Positions 1 to 10,384 of a DNA stretch of 25,743 bases are shown one piece after another. The notes beneath the pieces were generated by a model. That model ran no database searches. It saw only the letters and a list, made by a program, of their open reading frames with translations, and was not told where the DNA came from. How positions within the stretch are numbered: the stretch's first letter is position 1; each line of letters begins with the position of its first letter. Made by a program: the position numbers and the translations under genes. Source of the stretch: Gnetum montanum (taxonomy: Eukaryota > Streptophyta > Gnetopsida > Gnetales > Gnetaceae); assembly GCA_015680685.1 (NCBI GenBank), contig MNCI01003327.1:2738-28480 (forward strand), written 5' to 3'.

Positions 1-530
1 TAGTTGACAAGTGGCCTTTGTGGAGAAAAAGAGGTTGTAGTTGACAAGTGGACTTTATGGTGGTTATAACCACCATTTCCATTGACAAGTGTTCAATTCA
101 CATAGGACTTTGAACAATTGTTGCACAAATTCCCTTTTTAAATCAATATTAATACTTACTTGGTACACAACCAAGGGTTGTCAAACTTACATCAGCAATT
201 AAATAATTTATATCAAAACCCAAAGTTAATTAAAATAAATGTGGTATTCTGCAATTAGAGCCTCGATGTAGTTGTGAATGTGGTGTGGTGAGCGTGGAAG
301 TTACTGTTGATGTTAACACGTAGTAGGTGTGCCTGATGGTGACAGAGAGTCTTCCAGCCCTATGATAGACCCAAAGCGAGCAACTTCAAGCAAGTCCAGA
401 CCCTCAGGCTGAAGCAGCAACTTTGGCAGCTGGGTATTGATTCCTCTTCTTCATATTCTGGAATAGGCTTGCACATTTCTCTGCAATGCAACCATCACTT
501 GGTTGGTTCAATCGCTGCCCATGTAGAAGA
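1..530. repeat. Spacer with short TTGACAAGTG repeats and a palindrome
   Basis: The word TTGACAAGTG occurs at 4-13, 41-50 and 82-91, the first two inside a longer imperfect direct repeat (TAGTTGACAAGTGG at 1-14 and 38-51). A perfect 20-bp palindrome, ATGGTGGTTATAACCACCAT, lies at 57-76. The arrangement looks like the edge of a decayed mobile element or LTR, but I cannot assign a family. On the minus strand, about 441 to 313 is an open segment of some 40 codons ending in TAA (it contains QLPKLLLQPEGLDLLEV) with protein-like composition. It could be the tail of the broken gene to its right or chance. No other gene is visible. Confidence 0.4.
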
Positions 531-1075
531 CTAGAACATGTCTTTGGGATGCAGAAACAATGCAGCGCTATCAAGATTGATGTATGTTAGACTTTTATTC
601 ATCAGAGAAAACTTGGTTGGAATTGAACCCATGTATCCATTATCAGATAAATCAAGTTTCTGCAGAGATCTCATGCCAACCGGAGGAGGAATTCTTTTTC
701 TTAGAAAGATGTCTGACAAACTCAGGTTTATCCATGATGACAAATTCCTAATGGTGGCCGGTAAAGTACCGTTGATAAAATTTCAGGACAGTAGAAGGTA
801 CTGGAAAGTCTGCCCTAGCTTCCCCAAAATTGGGAGGCACAACCCCTATGAGATGATTATCATACATCTCCAAATTTACAAATTTTGAGCAATTTGACAC
901 TGCTTTCAGCATAGAAATCTCTTGGTTTGGACCCTCCCTTTTGCTTTGAAGTATAATTTTGCCAAGATCCAGGAATTCCAGTTTTGGTAACTGTATCGTG
1001 GAGTTTCACCATTGTAATCCCTACTCTGGGAATGGAGAACCAGTAGGAATCCGAATCGTCTAGCTGACGAATCAA
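531..1075 (-). pseudogene. Leucine-rich-repeat receptor-like protein fragment, broken
   Basis: Reading leftward on the minus strand, several LRR units appear in two frames. The first contains LPKLEFLDLG (about 985-955), followed by a linker ending in AVSNCSKFVNLEMYDNHL and then GVVPPNFG (to about 800). After a frameshift near 770 come NGTLPATIRNLSSWINLSL and then MRSLQKLDLSDNGYMGSIP (to about 610), ending at a stop at 531. The spacing LxxLxLxxNxxxGxIP is the plant extracellular LRR consensus. The NCSKxxxLEMYDNxLxGxxPPxFG pattern is usual in LRR receptor kinases of the Xa21/EFR type. No signal peptide, transmembrane helix or kinase domain is present, so this is an internal piece of the ectodomain. 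It lies directly after the GT47 fragment on the same strand. Frameshifts and stops make it a pseudogene. The LRR identity is secure; the exact parent is not. Confidence 0.8.
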
Positions 1076-1094
1076 GAATCTACCATAAATAAGC

Positions 1095-1529
1095 AACGTA
1101 ACTGTGATCGTGTTTGTAGAGATAGCTCACCATCATCACCATGCTAAATGGCAGAAAATAGACATGAGCTTGCACTGGATCTTTGGTTAGGAAAGGACTA
1201 TTTCCCTACTCCATCTCATGGATGAAGCGACCTTCTATTGTATATATGTTCTTGCACAGCCCATGGTGAACCAGCGGTGGCTCTCCTTCTTCATAAATGT
1301 ATATCTTAAACCGCTTCTCCATCTCCTTGTAATGCCAATGGAAAACTTTGGCGTTGCGATAGACTCCGCCTTTGGGGACGTACTCATCAAGGACATTATC
1401 GGGAGGCCTAAATTGGGGCTTGGCAGTGCTCTTGATCACAGATCTTTCCCTGCACAGCTCTGCTTCCACTGGCACTAGTGTCAGCCTCATTTGGAAGAGT
1501 ATAACTTTGGCATCGTCTTTGGGTTTCAT
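1095..1529 (-). pseudogene. GT47 exostosin-family glycosyltransferase, N-terminal fragment
   Basis: From the Met at 1529 the minus strand encodes about 107 residues with hallmarks of plant exostosin-like (GT47) glycosyltransferases: VYRNAKVFHWHYKEMEKRFK, then IYIYEEGEPPLVH, then CKNIYTIEGRFIHEME. A TAG at about 1206-1208 interrupts the frame, but family sequence continues in the same frame beyond it (GNSPFLTKDPVQAHVYFLPF, then SMVMMVSYLYKHDHS) to about 1095. Family members are Golgi type II membrane proteins that build cell-wall polysaccharides and usually run to 400-500 residues. Here the N-terminal anchor, most of the exostosin domain and all catalytic C-terminal sequence are absent. The fragment then runs into LRR-coding sequence on the same strand. 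I chose 1529 because it is the first ATG after an in-frame TGA upstream. The identity is clear and the function is lost. Confidence 0.85.
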
Positions 1530-2640
1530 CGACCTTTGTGTGCTGCATAATCCATAGCCAGGTCACCTGTACTGCAGGTGTTTCGTTCTCCTTGATCTGT
1601 GACAAGTTTCAAAAGTGCCCAGTCCAGGCACACAGATCCACCTATTTTTGTTGTTACCTACCTTTGTCCCTCTCAAAACCAAAACAGTCCTACATCAAAA
1701 TGCATGTTGACTAGCCTTTCCATCTAAGAAATTCCAATGTTTCTGAATAGGTGGATGGATTAAGTTCATTAGAGCTATGTTTTTCTTGCTAATTTTAGTG
1801 CCTAGGATCACCCATGAAATGTTCTCCAAGGATGGCAACCATTTTTTTTTCTTACCATTATGGACACCCAGCCAACTTTTTTTTTCCATGCCCTAAATAT
1901 TTTGGACAACATCACGATAGTGATAGTTTCTTATGCACCCAATCATGTGAAAGCACATCATAATTATATTTGCATGCTTATGAATCTTATTTTCTATAGA
2001 GCAAATTTCTAACCTTCATGTTGATTAAAATTTTCCTTAGTAATGTCCTTCATTGCTCCATTAAATGACCTAAATGTGCCAACAATTAAGGAGGTAGGAA
2101 ATGACAACATTGAATGAGAGATATTTCTACAAATCGATGCTAGTACTTCTGGCCTCATCTATAACCCCAAGCCACTCATCTTTTCGAGGATAGACCCAAG
2201 TTCAATTGTCACCTCTAGATCCCATACCAATGGTATCAAATAACACATTTACACTCTCCCACTCTTACAATAATGTTGAAGATGAGTCTTACTGTTCCAT
2301 GAAATTGCCAAATGTGCCAACAAAAATATGTTTGGAAATATTGAGAAGAAGAAAGTTCCATGCATTGCATATAGTAACACAAGGTGTAATTGCGTGCAAA
2401 AGTCCTAGTTCGTACAACGTTTAACATTGCCTGCATGCAACTAGTGTGCACAAGTAACTAACATACAAAGATGCCTGTATATAGTAGCCACAAGATAGGA
2501 AGGCACATAGTGGCTGATAGCTTACCAAGAGAGCAATTCAGCTATATGCATGGAACCAGCTGAGGGTTTGACTTACACTTACATGAATAGCATAGACATA
2601 TTAGAGTAAGTTCATCACCAACTTACAAGTTTTGACATTG
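1530..2640. other. Non-coding spacer, no gene recognised
   Basis: This stretch of about 1.1 kb is AT-rich, has only short chance reading frames and contains two T-runs (near 1841-1850 and 1878-1886). ATACCAATGGTAT at about 2224-2236 is a small palindrome. Nothing matches the GT47 fragment to its left or the Ty3 polyprotein to its right. The missing gag, protease and 5' LTR of Element I would be expected here and are not visible, so the element appears truncated close to 2640. Confidence 0.5.
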
Positions 2641-2660
2641 AAAATCTCAACTGGGAAAAG

Positions 2661-3391
2661 TTGGAAATCCCTAACAAATTTAAGCAAGATCCCCTTGAGT
2701 TAAAACCGTTGCCCACCGGTATAGAGTATGCATTCCTCAAAAATGGAAAATTGGTAATTATTAATGCTAAGCTCACTCCTCAACAAAAAGAGAGACTACT
2801 GAAAATGGTGAACAAATGGTCAAAATCCTTTGCTTGGTCATATCCGTAATTAACTAGAATAGATTTTAGGATATGCCAACATAGAATTTACACTGACCCC
2901 TCCATGAAGCCTCGATGACAACCGCAGAGATGATTGAACGCAAAGCTAAAGCAATAGGTTAAAGAAGAAATTCAACAACTTCTAAAAGCTATTGAACATG
3001 GCAACATTCAAAGACCACTAATGGACCCAGCAATAGTTATTGTGCCCAAAAAGGGAGGTAAATGGAGGGTGTGTATAAACTTTAGGCTACTAAACATGGC
3101 AACATTCAAAGACCACTTTTCATTGCCATTCGTCGACCAAGTCTTAGACACCATTACAGGGCATTGCGACTATAGTTTTCTAGATGGGTACAGTGGATAC
3201 AACCAAATCCAAATAGCACTAGAAGAACAAGCCAAAACAACATTCACAAGTCCTTGGGGGACATTTACATATAAGAAAATGCTCCTACAATGTTTCAACG
3301 TTTGGTTCTAAGTATCTCTCAGCAACAAATAGGGAATGGTATAGAGGTCTTCATGGATGATTTCTCCACCTACAGAGAAGACTTTGAATAA
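2661..3391 (+). pseudogene. Element I reverse transcriptase remnant
   Basis: The pre-RT connection appears first (LELKPLPTGIEYAFLKNGKL, 2690-2750), ending at a stop at about 2848. After a damaged stretch the RT fingers and palm follow from 3021: VPKKGGKWRVCINFRLLN, then YSFLDGYSGYNQIQIA, then TTFTSPWGTFTYKKM. A frameshift near 3280-3290 moves the frame, which continues with APTMFQRL and EVFMDDFSTY. The catalytic FMDD lies at 3350-3361, so both active-site Asp codons survive. The second frame closes with TAA at 3389-3391. The product would have copied element RNA into DNA in cytoplasmic virus-like particles. At least one frameshift and several stops make it non-functional. An N at 3396 marks an uncertain base just downstream. 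Confidence 0.85.
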
Positions 3392-3399
3392 GCATNGCA

Positions 3400-4140
3400 G
3401 ACTAGAGCAGGTATTGAAATGATGTGTTGAAACCAAATTAAGGCTCAACTAGCAAAAAATCCATTTAATGGTCCAAGAAGGCATACTGTTAGGGCTTAAT
3501 ATTTCACAAACAGGGATAGAGGTAGACCTCAAAAAGATCAAAGTCATCCAAGGAATCACACGCCAACCTGAAATGGTAAAAGATATCAAATCATTCCTTG
3601 GACACACTAGCTATTATAGAAGATTCATAGAGAACTTTTCAAAGGTTGCAAAATCATTGGTTCAATTAATGAAAAAGGACATACCTTTTGAATGGACCAA
3701 GGAATGTGAACTAGCTTTCCAAACCTTGAAACAGAAGCTTGTAGAAACACCCATTCGACAAGCTCCTGACTGGTCTAGACCATTCCACATAATGACTGAT
3801 GCATCCAACTTTTCCTTAAGAGTCATACTCATGTAGTTAGATGACTAGAAACAACCCTATTACATCCACTATGCAAGTCAAAGTATTATTGGTGCATAGC
3901 TTAACTACACCACAACAGAAAAGGAGTTAATGCCTGTGGTGTTTGCACTAGATAAGTTTAGGCACTATGTATTAGGCTATAAGGTATTTGTACACATATA
4001 CCATAATTCAATTTAGTTCCTATTGAATAAACCAACAATGAGCCCTTACGTCATACAATGGCTCGTAATCTTACAAGAGTTCGATCTTCAATGATAGATC
4101 GTAAAGGCACCGAGAACATTGTTGCTGATCATTTATCTTG
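3400..4140 (+). pseudogene. Element I RT thumb and RNase H remnant
   Basis: From 3468 the frame reads MVQEGILLGLNISQTGIEV, then IKSFLGHTSYYRRFIENFSK, the usual RT thumb and connection (normally LGH..S and FLG..YYRRFI). RNase H follows with PFHIMTDASNFSL (the first catalytic Asp is in TDAS), stopping at about 3836. In further frames come YYIHYASQSI, NYTTTEKELMPVVFALDKFR and, near 4085-4140, DRKGTENIVADHLS. YTTTEKELLA and NxVADHLSRL are the conserved RNase H end motifs of this Ty3 branch. Several stops are one transition from a sense codon. The domain would have degraded the RNA strand during reverse transcription. Confidence 0.82.
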
Positions 4141-5345
4141 GTTAAGATGGTACAACAAAGAGGATAAATATCTACTTTCTAATTTCTTTCCTAATAAATT
4201 CCTCTTTTTTGGTGTAGTAAATAATCAATTAACCATGGAAATAAATTGGTATAATATCATTCGTACCTATCTTCTTACACAAGAAACACCACAAGAGTTA
4301 GATGTTAGAAGGAAACAACAGTTTCTACATTGAACCAAGTATTTCATGGAAATCAATGGGCATCTTTATAAGGTATGCTTTGATGGCTTGGTTCGATGAT
4401 GTGTTCCTAATGTAGATCAATTACGAGTTCTCTAAGATGCTCATGAGGGAACTTGTGGGGGTCATTAAATAGGGAGACGAATAGCCATTAAAATCTTACT
4501 TGCAGGATATTATTGGCCTACATTGTTCCAAGATGCTCATCCTTTCTTCCAATCTTATGAGCGCTACCAACATGATGGGGGAATGACTGCTAGGATGGAG
4601 GGTCCACAACACTGGATTCAACCTTTAGAACCCTTCGACATATGGGGAATTTATTTTATGGGGCCTATTACATGAATGTCCAATGGAAAAGCCTACATTA
4701 TTGTTGCTATTGACTATTTCACAAAGTGGGCAGAAGCAGTTGCTATTATGGATGTACATCATCTACCGTTGCATGATTTTTTCAACAGTAAATTGTAAAC
4801 AAGTTTGGTATGCCTCATGCACTTATTTCTAACAATGGTACACAATTTACAGGTGCGACTTTCCAAAAATTGATGCAACGCTTTGGAGTCGAGCATAAAC
4901 TGACTACACCATATTATCCTCAAGAAAACAGTCAAGCTAGAATCACCAATAGGGAGATTACAAAAATATTGACACAAACCATTAGAAAATATATGTGAGA
5001 CTAGAGCACCAAACTAAATGATGCTCTTTGGGCATACCACTCCACATGGAAACTCCCTATAGGCTACTATCCCTATGAGTTAGTGTACGGTAAACTTCCA
5101 ATGCTTCTTATTCAAATAGAGCTCTATACACTATCCACAGCATGTGACCTCAACCTTGATCTCAATCTAGCACAAAATGAATGGAGATAAGGTTCTTTAT
5201 TGGAATCCCACACATGTGCCACAACACACTAAATTTCAAACACTATGGGAAGGACCTTATATTATTCATCCAACTTTTCCTTCAGGGGCCATGATGATTT
5301 ACAAAGCTAATAGCTCAGATAAGAAATTATTGGTCAACATCTAAG
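4141..5345 (+). pseudogene. Element I integrase remnant
   Basis: The linker and zinc-binding region lie at 4140-4570. The expected Cys pair reads FFQSYERYQ, with both Cys codons replaced by Tyr (TGY to TAY). The catalytic core follows: WIQPLEPFDIWGIYFMGPI (the first Asp position is Tyr), KAYIIVAIDYFTKWAEAVAI, then from 4810 MPHALISNNGTQFTGATFQK (the second Asp is Asn), then YYPQENSQARITNREITKIL (the third position, normally Glu, is not acidic). Further on are ALWAYHSTWK and YELVYGKLPM and, at 5195-5340, a C-terminal piece with VLYWNPTHVPQHTKFQTLWE and GPYIIHPTFPSGAMMIYKA. All three DDE positions are changed and there are stops and a frameshift, so the enzyme cannot integrate DNA. Confidence 0.85.
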
Positions 5346-7304
5346 AAACCAAACATTTCCGTGAGCCTAGAATAGCTAGTACCAATACTACCTCTATTGG
5401 TGGACAACCCTGCTCGTTATTTCAAATCTCCTTCCAACTCAGTCATGGGGGAGATGGCCCCAATGCTAACCATTCTAAGACCTTATCTCTTTTCGTATTT
5501 TTTTTACACATTTTTATTTTACACATATTTTCAATTTTACTTATTTTTTTTACACCATCGTTCACATTTTTACTATTTCTTTATTTGATTTACTTTCATA
5601 TGTCATATAATAAGTGCTCACAATGGTGGATTGTACTATAGTAATGTTGATTACTAATGCTTTATTTTTACCTTTGATTTTCAATGTTGATACTAAGATA
5701 TGGTTCATTTGATAAAACAAGCAATGAGTCCACATCATCCATTCCTCCATTCAACTCTATGGTCTCCCTTGTCTTGGAAATGTACTATCCTTTTTTCTAA
5801 ATAAACTTATTAATGAATTGGTGACTTGGTATTCTTCAAACCAAGGAAGGACTCAATGGTTGAAAAGGGTGTGACTTCAAGGGAATTCAATGCACTTGTG
5901 TTGGCTATTCTCTTGGGTACTTGGATGCTTTTCATGGGTTTTCCGCCATTCCATCGATGACCAAACATCAGGAAGTTGAATGAATCAAATAAGTCTTTTC
6001 ATGGTGTGGTTCTCACGTCAAAAAAAATATGGTGAGAATTCAAAGCACATCCCTTAGACATAATAACAAATTATGGGCTACACGAACTTGTTATGGCACT
6101 GGAAAGACATGTTACCCATGCCTAAAGGTTCCCTCTAACTAAGGCCCTTTCTTGCTTCCTGCTACTCTATCTTTCTTTCCTTGAAATGGTGGTGACTCTA
6201 TGAATGCATCCTTGTTACCTCAAAAGGACAGGTTGGTCAAATGTATTGATGTGAGGTCGCTGAATGTGGTTTGTTTAAATCTGTATTTGGAATGAATTCT
6301 ATTCAGTCACTGCAACCATATAATACACAAGGGACTTTACACAACCTTGCTCTTGGGATTCCATTCCATTTTCTCCTCTCCTTCCATATTTCTTCCCATG
6401 TTCCACCTCATTTCCAGTTTTATGATCAATCTATATCTTGGTTGAGGCATTGTTCATCTTTGTTAACTTCTTGTGGGTAAGTTCTTAACCATTATTTCAT
6501 ACATCATTCCATGAGCTTGCTTTGGGGATGACCCACTGACATTCCTTTATGCTATAATTGTTAAGTTCTTTCCCTTAAACATTCTTTTCAATTAGCCATT
6601 TCTCATTTCATCCCCATCCATGACATCTATTTTATTGGCTTCACCATTGTTATTTCTCTTATCTTTCTTATTCCTTTAGTATTTCCACCATATTGCTACT
6701 AGAGGTTTGCTCTTAGTTGTGGGGGCCCTATCACAAATTTTTTCATTCTATTACCTATCTCACCCCTACACCTTGGGTAGTTATTAGTTAAAAACCTCTA
6801 ACCTAGTATCTGCCATACCCACAACCTAGCCAAGGTACCTCATATGAAGGCAAGGTATCAACTACATTATATCTTATCTATCCTTGCTAATTCATGACTA
6901 TATTGTGTGTGTAGATGATGATCATACAAATAATGGACTGGGATAGGTGGGAGCACTCAAGATGGACTGGAGCTGGAATAGTTATGCAAGGAACATGCTT
7001 CATCACATGGCTATGGAAAAACAACAGAGTGCACATTTCTGACATCGATAGCAATGCACCTCACTCTCTTTTTTCTCTCTCTTTCTCTTTAAGCTATTGG
7101 ATGAGGGTCTAGATGTCATCTATGTATAGTGTTCCCCATAATGGTTATGAACACCAATGTTGTAATATGTTTTTCGATTCGTTGACTGGGCACTTTAAGT
7201 CTATCATCCATGTCACCATCAATTGTCATTCAATCAATAATCCCATACCTTTCCAATATTTTGTAAGAAACTCGATGACGAGTTTTCATTCAGTCATGGG
7301 GGTA
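5346..7304 (+). other. AT-rich 3' non-coding region of Element I
   Basis: No protein family is recognised in this 1.9-kb stretch between the integrase tail and the LTR. Short open stretches at 5397-5588 and 6271-6480 are T-rich and hydrophobic by composition only. A long spacer between pol and the 3' LTR is normal for Athila/Tat-like elements, where an env-like ORF sometimes sits, but I see no convincing env-like protein. The words CAGTCATGGGGG occur at 5440-5451 and again at 7291-7302 just before the LTR, so a copy of the polypurine-tract context is present at both ends of the spacer. Confidence 0.5.
7291..7304 (+). promoter_or_regulatory. Candidate polypurine tract before LTR A
   Basis: CAGTCATGGGGGTA directly abuts the TG of the LTR at 7305. 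A G-rich tract immediately upstream of a 3' LTR is where plus-strand DNA synthesis is primed in LTR retrotransposons. The purine run is short, so the call rests mainly on position. Confidence 0.5.
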
Positions 7305-7312
7305 TGATGAAA

Positions 7313-7383
7313 CCCGATATCAGGGCTACAATATTGCATTCGTGATATCGGGTCCATGATCTCGTATCTCACCAAGCGATATC
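7313..7383. promoter_or_regulatory. U3 inverted repeat with three GATATC sites
   Basis: CCCGATATCA at 7313-7322 and TGATATCGGG at 7343-7352 are a perfect 10-bp inverted repeat. A third GATATC lies at 7378-7383. All are within 105 bp upstream of the TATA box of LTR A. This is the place expected for enhancer-like protein-binding sites in a retrotransposon U3, but no binding factor can be named from sequence alone. Confidence 0.5.
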
Positions 7384-7415
7384 TGGCATCTGATGTCATG
7401 ACCTGCCTCATCGCC

Positions 7416-7423
7416 TATAAATA
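7416..7423 (+). promoter_or_regulatory. TATA box of LTR A
   Basis: TATAAATA preceded by CGCC and followed by AGAGG, 111 bp from the LTR start. It is the likely start signal for the element's genomic transcript. Confidence 0.65.
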
Positions 7424-8189
7424 AGAGGTAGGCATTCCTGGTTTGCATAGTTAGTCTTAGTCCCTTACCAAAACTCCTATAGTTTTCTTTCTTTAGAGTT
7501 AGAATTATTTCTAAGTGCCCATAGTAGGAGTCATAAATTGAACAGATCTTTATTCGACCATTGTGTACCTGAGCACACCTTGTGGCTGGAAATAAAGATG
7601 AACTTTGTGATAAAGCTTGCAGCATTCAGAATAGCTTATTTAATGTTATTTATAGTTATTTAATGCTTTTCTTAGTTAATTAATGCTCTCTCTCTTACCT
7701 TGTTAACTCTCCCAAGTAATCATACTTAGTACGACCACTTTGAGCATGCGTGGAACACTTGGTAACTCAGTAACGATTAGTGTTTGGTAATCCTAGTAGT
7801 GTTACACCAGTTCAAGATGTGTATGAGAAGTGGGAATGGATGCTAGTGTTAGGACTAGTTAGAGCATAGTCAATGAGTTAAATTGAATTAGTTACTTAAG
7901 TAGTTCACTTCTCCCTTTGTAGCACTAGGACATAAAACATAAAAATATATAAAAATCATATACCTCAAGTTTACTTAACCATACAATTGCACTATACAAG
8001 CAAGATTGGGAAGATAATGATTAACTAACCCGTCCGAGTTCTGTAAAGGCGCATAAGCACTTAGTCCTTGGAATTCTACCAGATCATGCGTGTATGCTCA
8101 TATTCATATGGTTGAGCATAGGGATACTTCATCACTCATCAATTGGTTTAGCTTCAATGCCCCACATTATTTGGGACATTGTTTTGGCT

Positions 8190-8575
8190 CCATCTCAAGT
8201 TTTGACATTTGGCATTAGCTTCAACATCCATTTTATTTTCAACTTCTAATGTTTTACATCAAATTTTTGATATCTACCATCAATCTCATTTTCAATGTCT
8301 CACATAAACTTTTATTCTCACCTTCTAACATCTTGTGTAAAATTAATTTTTTCATTTTGCATCAAATTTTTTATGCATGACATTAATCTCATTTTTGAGG
8401 TTCGATGTTAGCTTTTGTCCTTAGCTTTTGTCATTTTTCTCTAATCAGTTTTGACATCTTGCATCAAATCTTAAACATCCAATGTCAAACTTACCTTCAA
8501 TGTCTAACATCAAGTTTTTGTCTCTAACTTTTGATGTTTTGTGTCAAACTTTTGATGTCAAGCATCAAACTTTGC
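8190..8575. repeat. Degenerate short repeat array in an LTR-like region
   Basis: Words related to TTTTGACATC / CATCAAACTTTTGATGTC recur every 20-40 bp in both orientations (for example GATGTTTTGTGTCAAACTTT near 8530 and GATGTCAAGCATCAAACTTT near 8555). The array immediately precedes a TATA box at 8678, so it may be the repetitive U3 of a second kind of LTR belonging to Element III. The units are too diverged to set an exact period. Confidence 0.5.
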
Positions 8576-8677
8576 TTTCTAGATCATTTCTCCTATCCAA
8601 AACCTTCTAGAATATTTTGGAAGATTTTGTGGATCCTACTGTGTCATTTCTACATGATCTACAAGGCATTTCCTACC

Positions 8678-8687
8678 TATATATAAG
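8678..8687 (+). promoter_or_regulatory. TATA box of a second LTR-like region
   Basis: TATATATAAG followed by AGGACACCCC closely resembles the arrangement in LTR A (TATAAATAAGAGG). Downstream to about 9440 the sequence is T-rich with CT tracts, typical of R-U5 or leader sequence. The LTR ends were not located, so this is only a promoter-like site. Confidence 0.5.
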
Positions 8688-10384
8688 AGGACACCCCTAA
8701 ACGTAAAGGAATTGAATTTTTAAGTTTGGCTTTAATACTGTATTAACCAACACCTTTCTTCTAAGAGATCTATTAAGCAAGTTTATCTCTCTTTCTACTT
8801 TTCTACTTTCCCTTGCTAACATATTATATCCATTTGATGTTGTCTGCTAGACACATGAAGATTTACTAAGAATTTGATCAACACATGAATCTAATCTTTC
8901 CTTTGTAATCATCATCTACCAAATATTCTACTATTCTTATAAAATTTGCATCAATGCACTTATTTGGGTAAGAACGAGGTAACACATCCTCATCAAATGC
9001 CTCTCATCTTTGGTACTTGTCTTGGAACACATTTTTGTAGGTTTCCTTTTCTCTATTGTAATATGGGTTTTTCGATCTTTTGTCTCTAGTTTTGCCTAGA
9101 TTTGCTCTAGATTAGTTTTCCTCATGTTTTTCTTCTTGGTTTCCACACATTACCTAATAGATATATTTCATTTTCACATTTTTTAAGCATTTCTTTATTT
9201 TCAATCATGCATGTATGTTACATTATGGTTTTCCTCTATTTACACATTTGTTATTAGCTATTTTACGCATATAGCCCTTTCTCTTGATACCTGCTGACAT
9301 TACTAGAATGTTTGACTCAAATTGTTGGATTTATCTTTTGATCCCAAAGTTTCCTTTTGACTTAAGAGAGATTATCCGAAATTTAGTTTTCCTAGATTGT
9401 TTGACGGTCACGAAATACTTGCCTAAGTTTTTGTGTTAGGGTGTGTCAATTTCAATTCATTACAATGATTCCTACCACAATAATAACTACGTCAACTATT
9501 ATCATAAGGTTGATAATTTCAACTCAAAACCTTAGCAATTGTTTTTAAGTATTAATGTTTAGTTATCAATAATTAAACACAAGCATAAGTGAGAAACATA
9601 TCTTGTTCATCTTTCAACATTTCTTTATACAAAATCTACATTTTCTTTGCTTTTTTTGAAAGTTTAATCCCTTGTATATCTTCATTAAAATGTAGTGTGA
9701 TCTATTGTATAAACTAGTAGTGATTAGTGATTGTAACATCAATTCACATTGCAACTATAGTAGACATTTAAGTAAGCTTTTTCTTCAGAAAAAAATCCGT
9801 TTAAGAAGTGGTGTAAGTACACTAGCTATTTTAACATAGTTTTTCCCCAAATGTTCTTAAGAATCTTCTCTCACATTATTCTTCTAGGTTCAATGGATTA
9901 CAAATTTAAACTATGATAAATATTCTAATTTAAATTTCTCCCTCATAAAACTATTTTTAACATTGTAATTTTTGCAGAAAGATGTACTCCAAGTCTAACA
10001 AGCATTATACAAAGTTTACACTTTTTTCTTAAACTCTTATAAATCAATGAAAATATGCAAGTTCTCCACTTTAACTATAAAATATCATCATAAGTTTAAA
10101 TTTTTATCCTAAACTATTGTAGTAAAAAAAATTGAACATTTCTTAAACATCTTCATTATTTTGCCAAGAGTGATGGTTCCAAGCTTTGCAACAAGCTATA
10201 ATACAATTTCTTTCAGATGCTTAAATTTGTGTTTATGTATACTTATTATGAATAGTGTATAGACCATGCATACTATTAAAGATCCTTTGAAAAAAAAAAT
10301 TTCATGAGTATCTATTTGAAAATGAAAACTACAAATTGTTAATAGTCACATATCATATTTTTAGTTTTGATCAATATTCTACAA

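Larger units (their letters stand above)
2661..8141 (+). mobile_element. Element I: 5'-truncated Ty3/gypsy retrotransposon (non-chromovirus, Athila/Tat-like)
   Basis: The order RT, RNase H, integrase is that of Ty3/gypsy elements. The wording of the motifs (LELKPLP before RT, FMDDF at the RT active site, KGTENIVADHLS at the end of RNase H, WIQPLEPFDIWGI in the integrase) fits the plant non-chromovirus Athila/Tat branch, and there is no chromodomain. Gag, protease and the 5' LTR are missing on the left. Downstream there is a 1.9-kb AT-rich non-coding stretch and then an LTR at 7305 preceded by a G-rich tract (GTCATGGGGGTA), consistent with a polypurine tract and 3' LTR. The link between the polyprotein and this particular LTR is inferred from position and orientation, not proven. 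Confidence 0.7.
7305..8141 (+). repeat. LTR family A, copy 1 (complete, 837 bp; probable 3' LTR of Element I)
   Basis: It starts TGATGA (7305-7310) and ends TCATCA (8136-8141), perfect inverted LTR termini. It has a TATA box (TATAAATA, 7416-7423) and a poly(A) signal AATAAA at 7591-7596, giving a readable U3-R-U5 order. Three more pieces of the same repeat occur in the window. One is at 12050-12480 (plus). One is on the minus strand, split between 14448-14885 and 25050 to about 25300. One is at 25308-25743 (minus). Landmarks shared between copies are GAATTATTTCTAAGTGCCCA, TGGTAATCCTAGTAGTGTTA and ATAAAAATCATATACCTCAA or close variants. Repetition in several copies with matching termini makes the LTR call strong. 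Confidence 0.85.

Noticed and set aside
538-888. Plus-strand open frame of 116 codons
   Set aside because: It is the shadow of the minus-strand LRR fragment; its translation has no family features.
1218-1478. Plus-strand open frame of 86 codons
   Set aside because: Antisense to the clear GT47 coding sequence.
5397-5588. Possible env-like membrane protein after integrase of Element I
   Set aside because: The hydrophobic run comes from T-rich low-complexity DNA; no signal peptide, Cys pattern or adequate length.
7326-7625. Minus-strand open frame of 99 codons
   Set aside because: Lies antisense within LTR A; not open in the other copies as far as can be seen.
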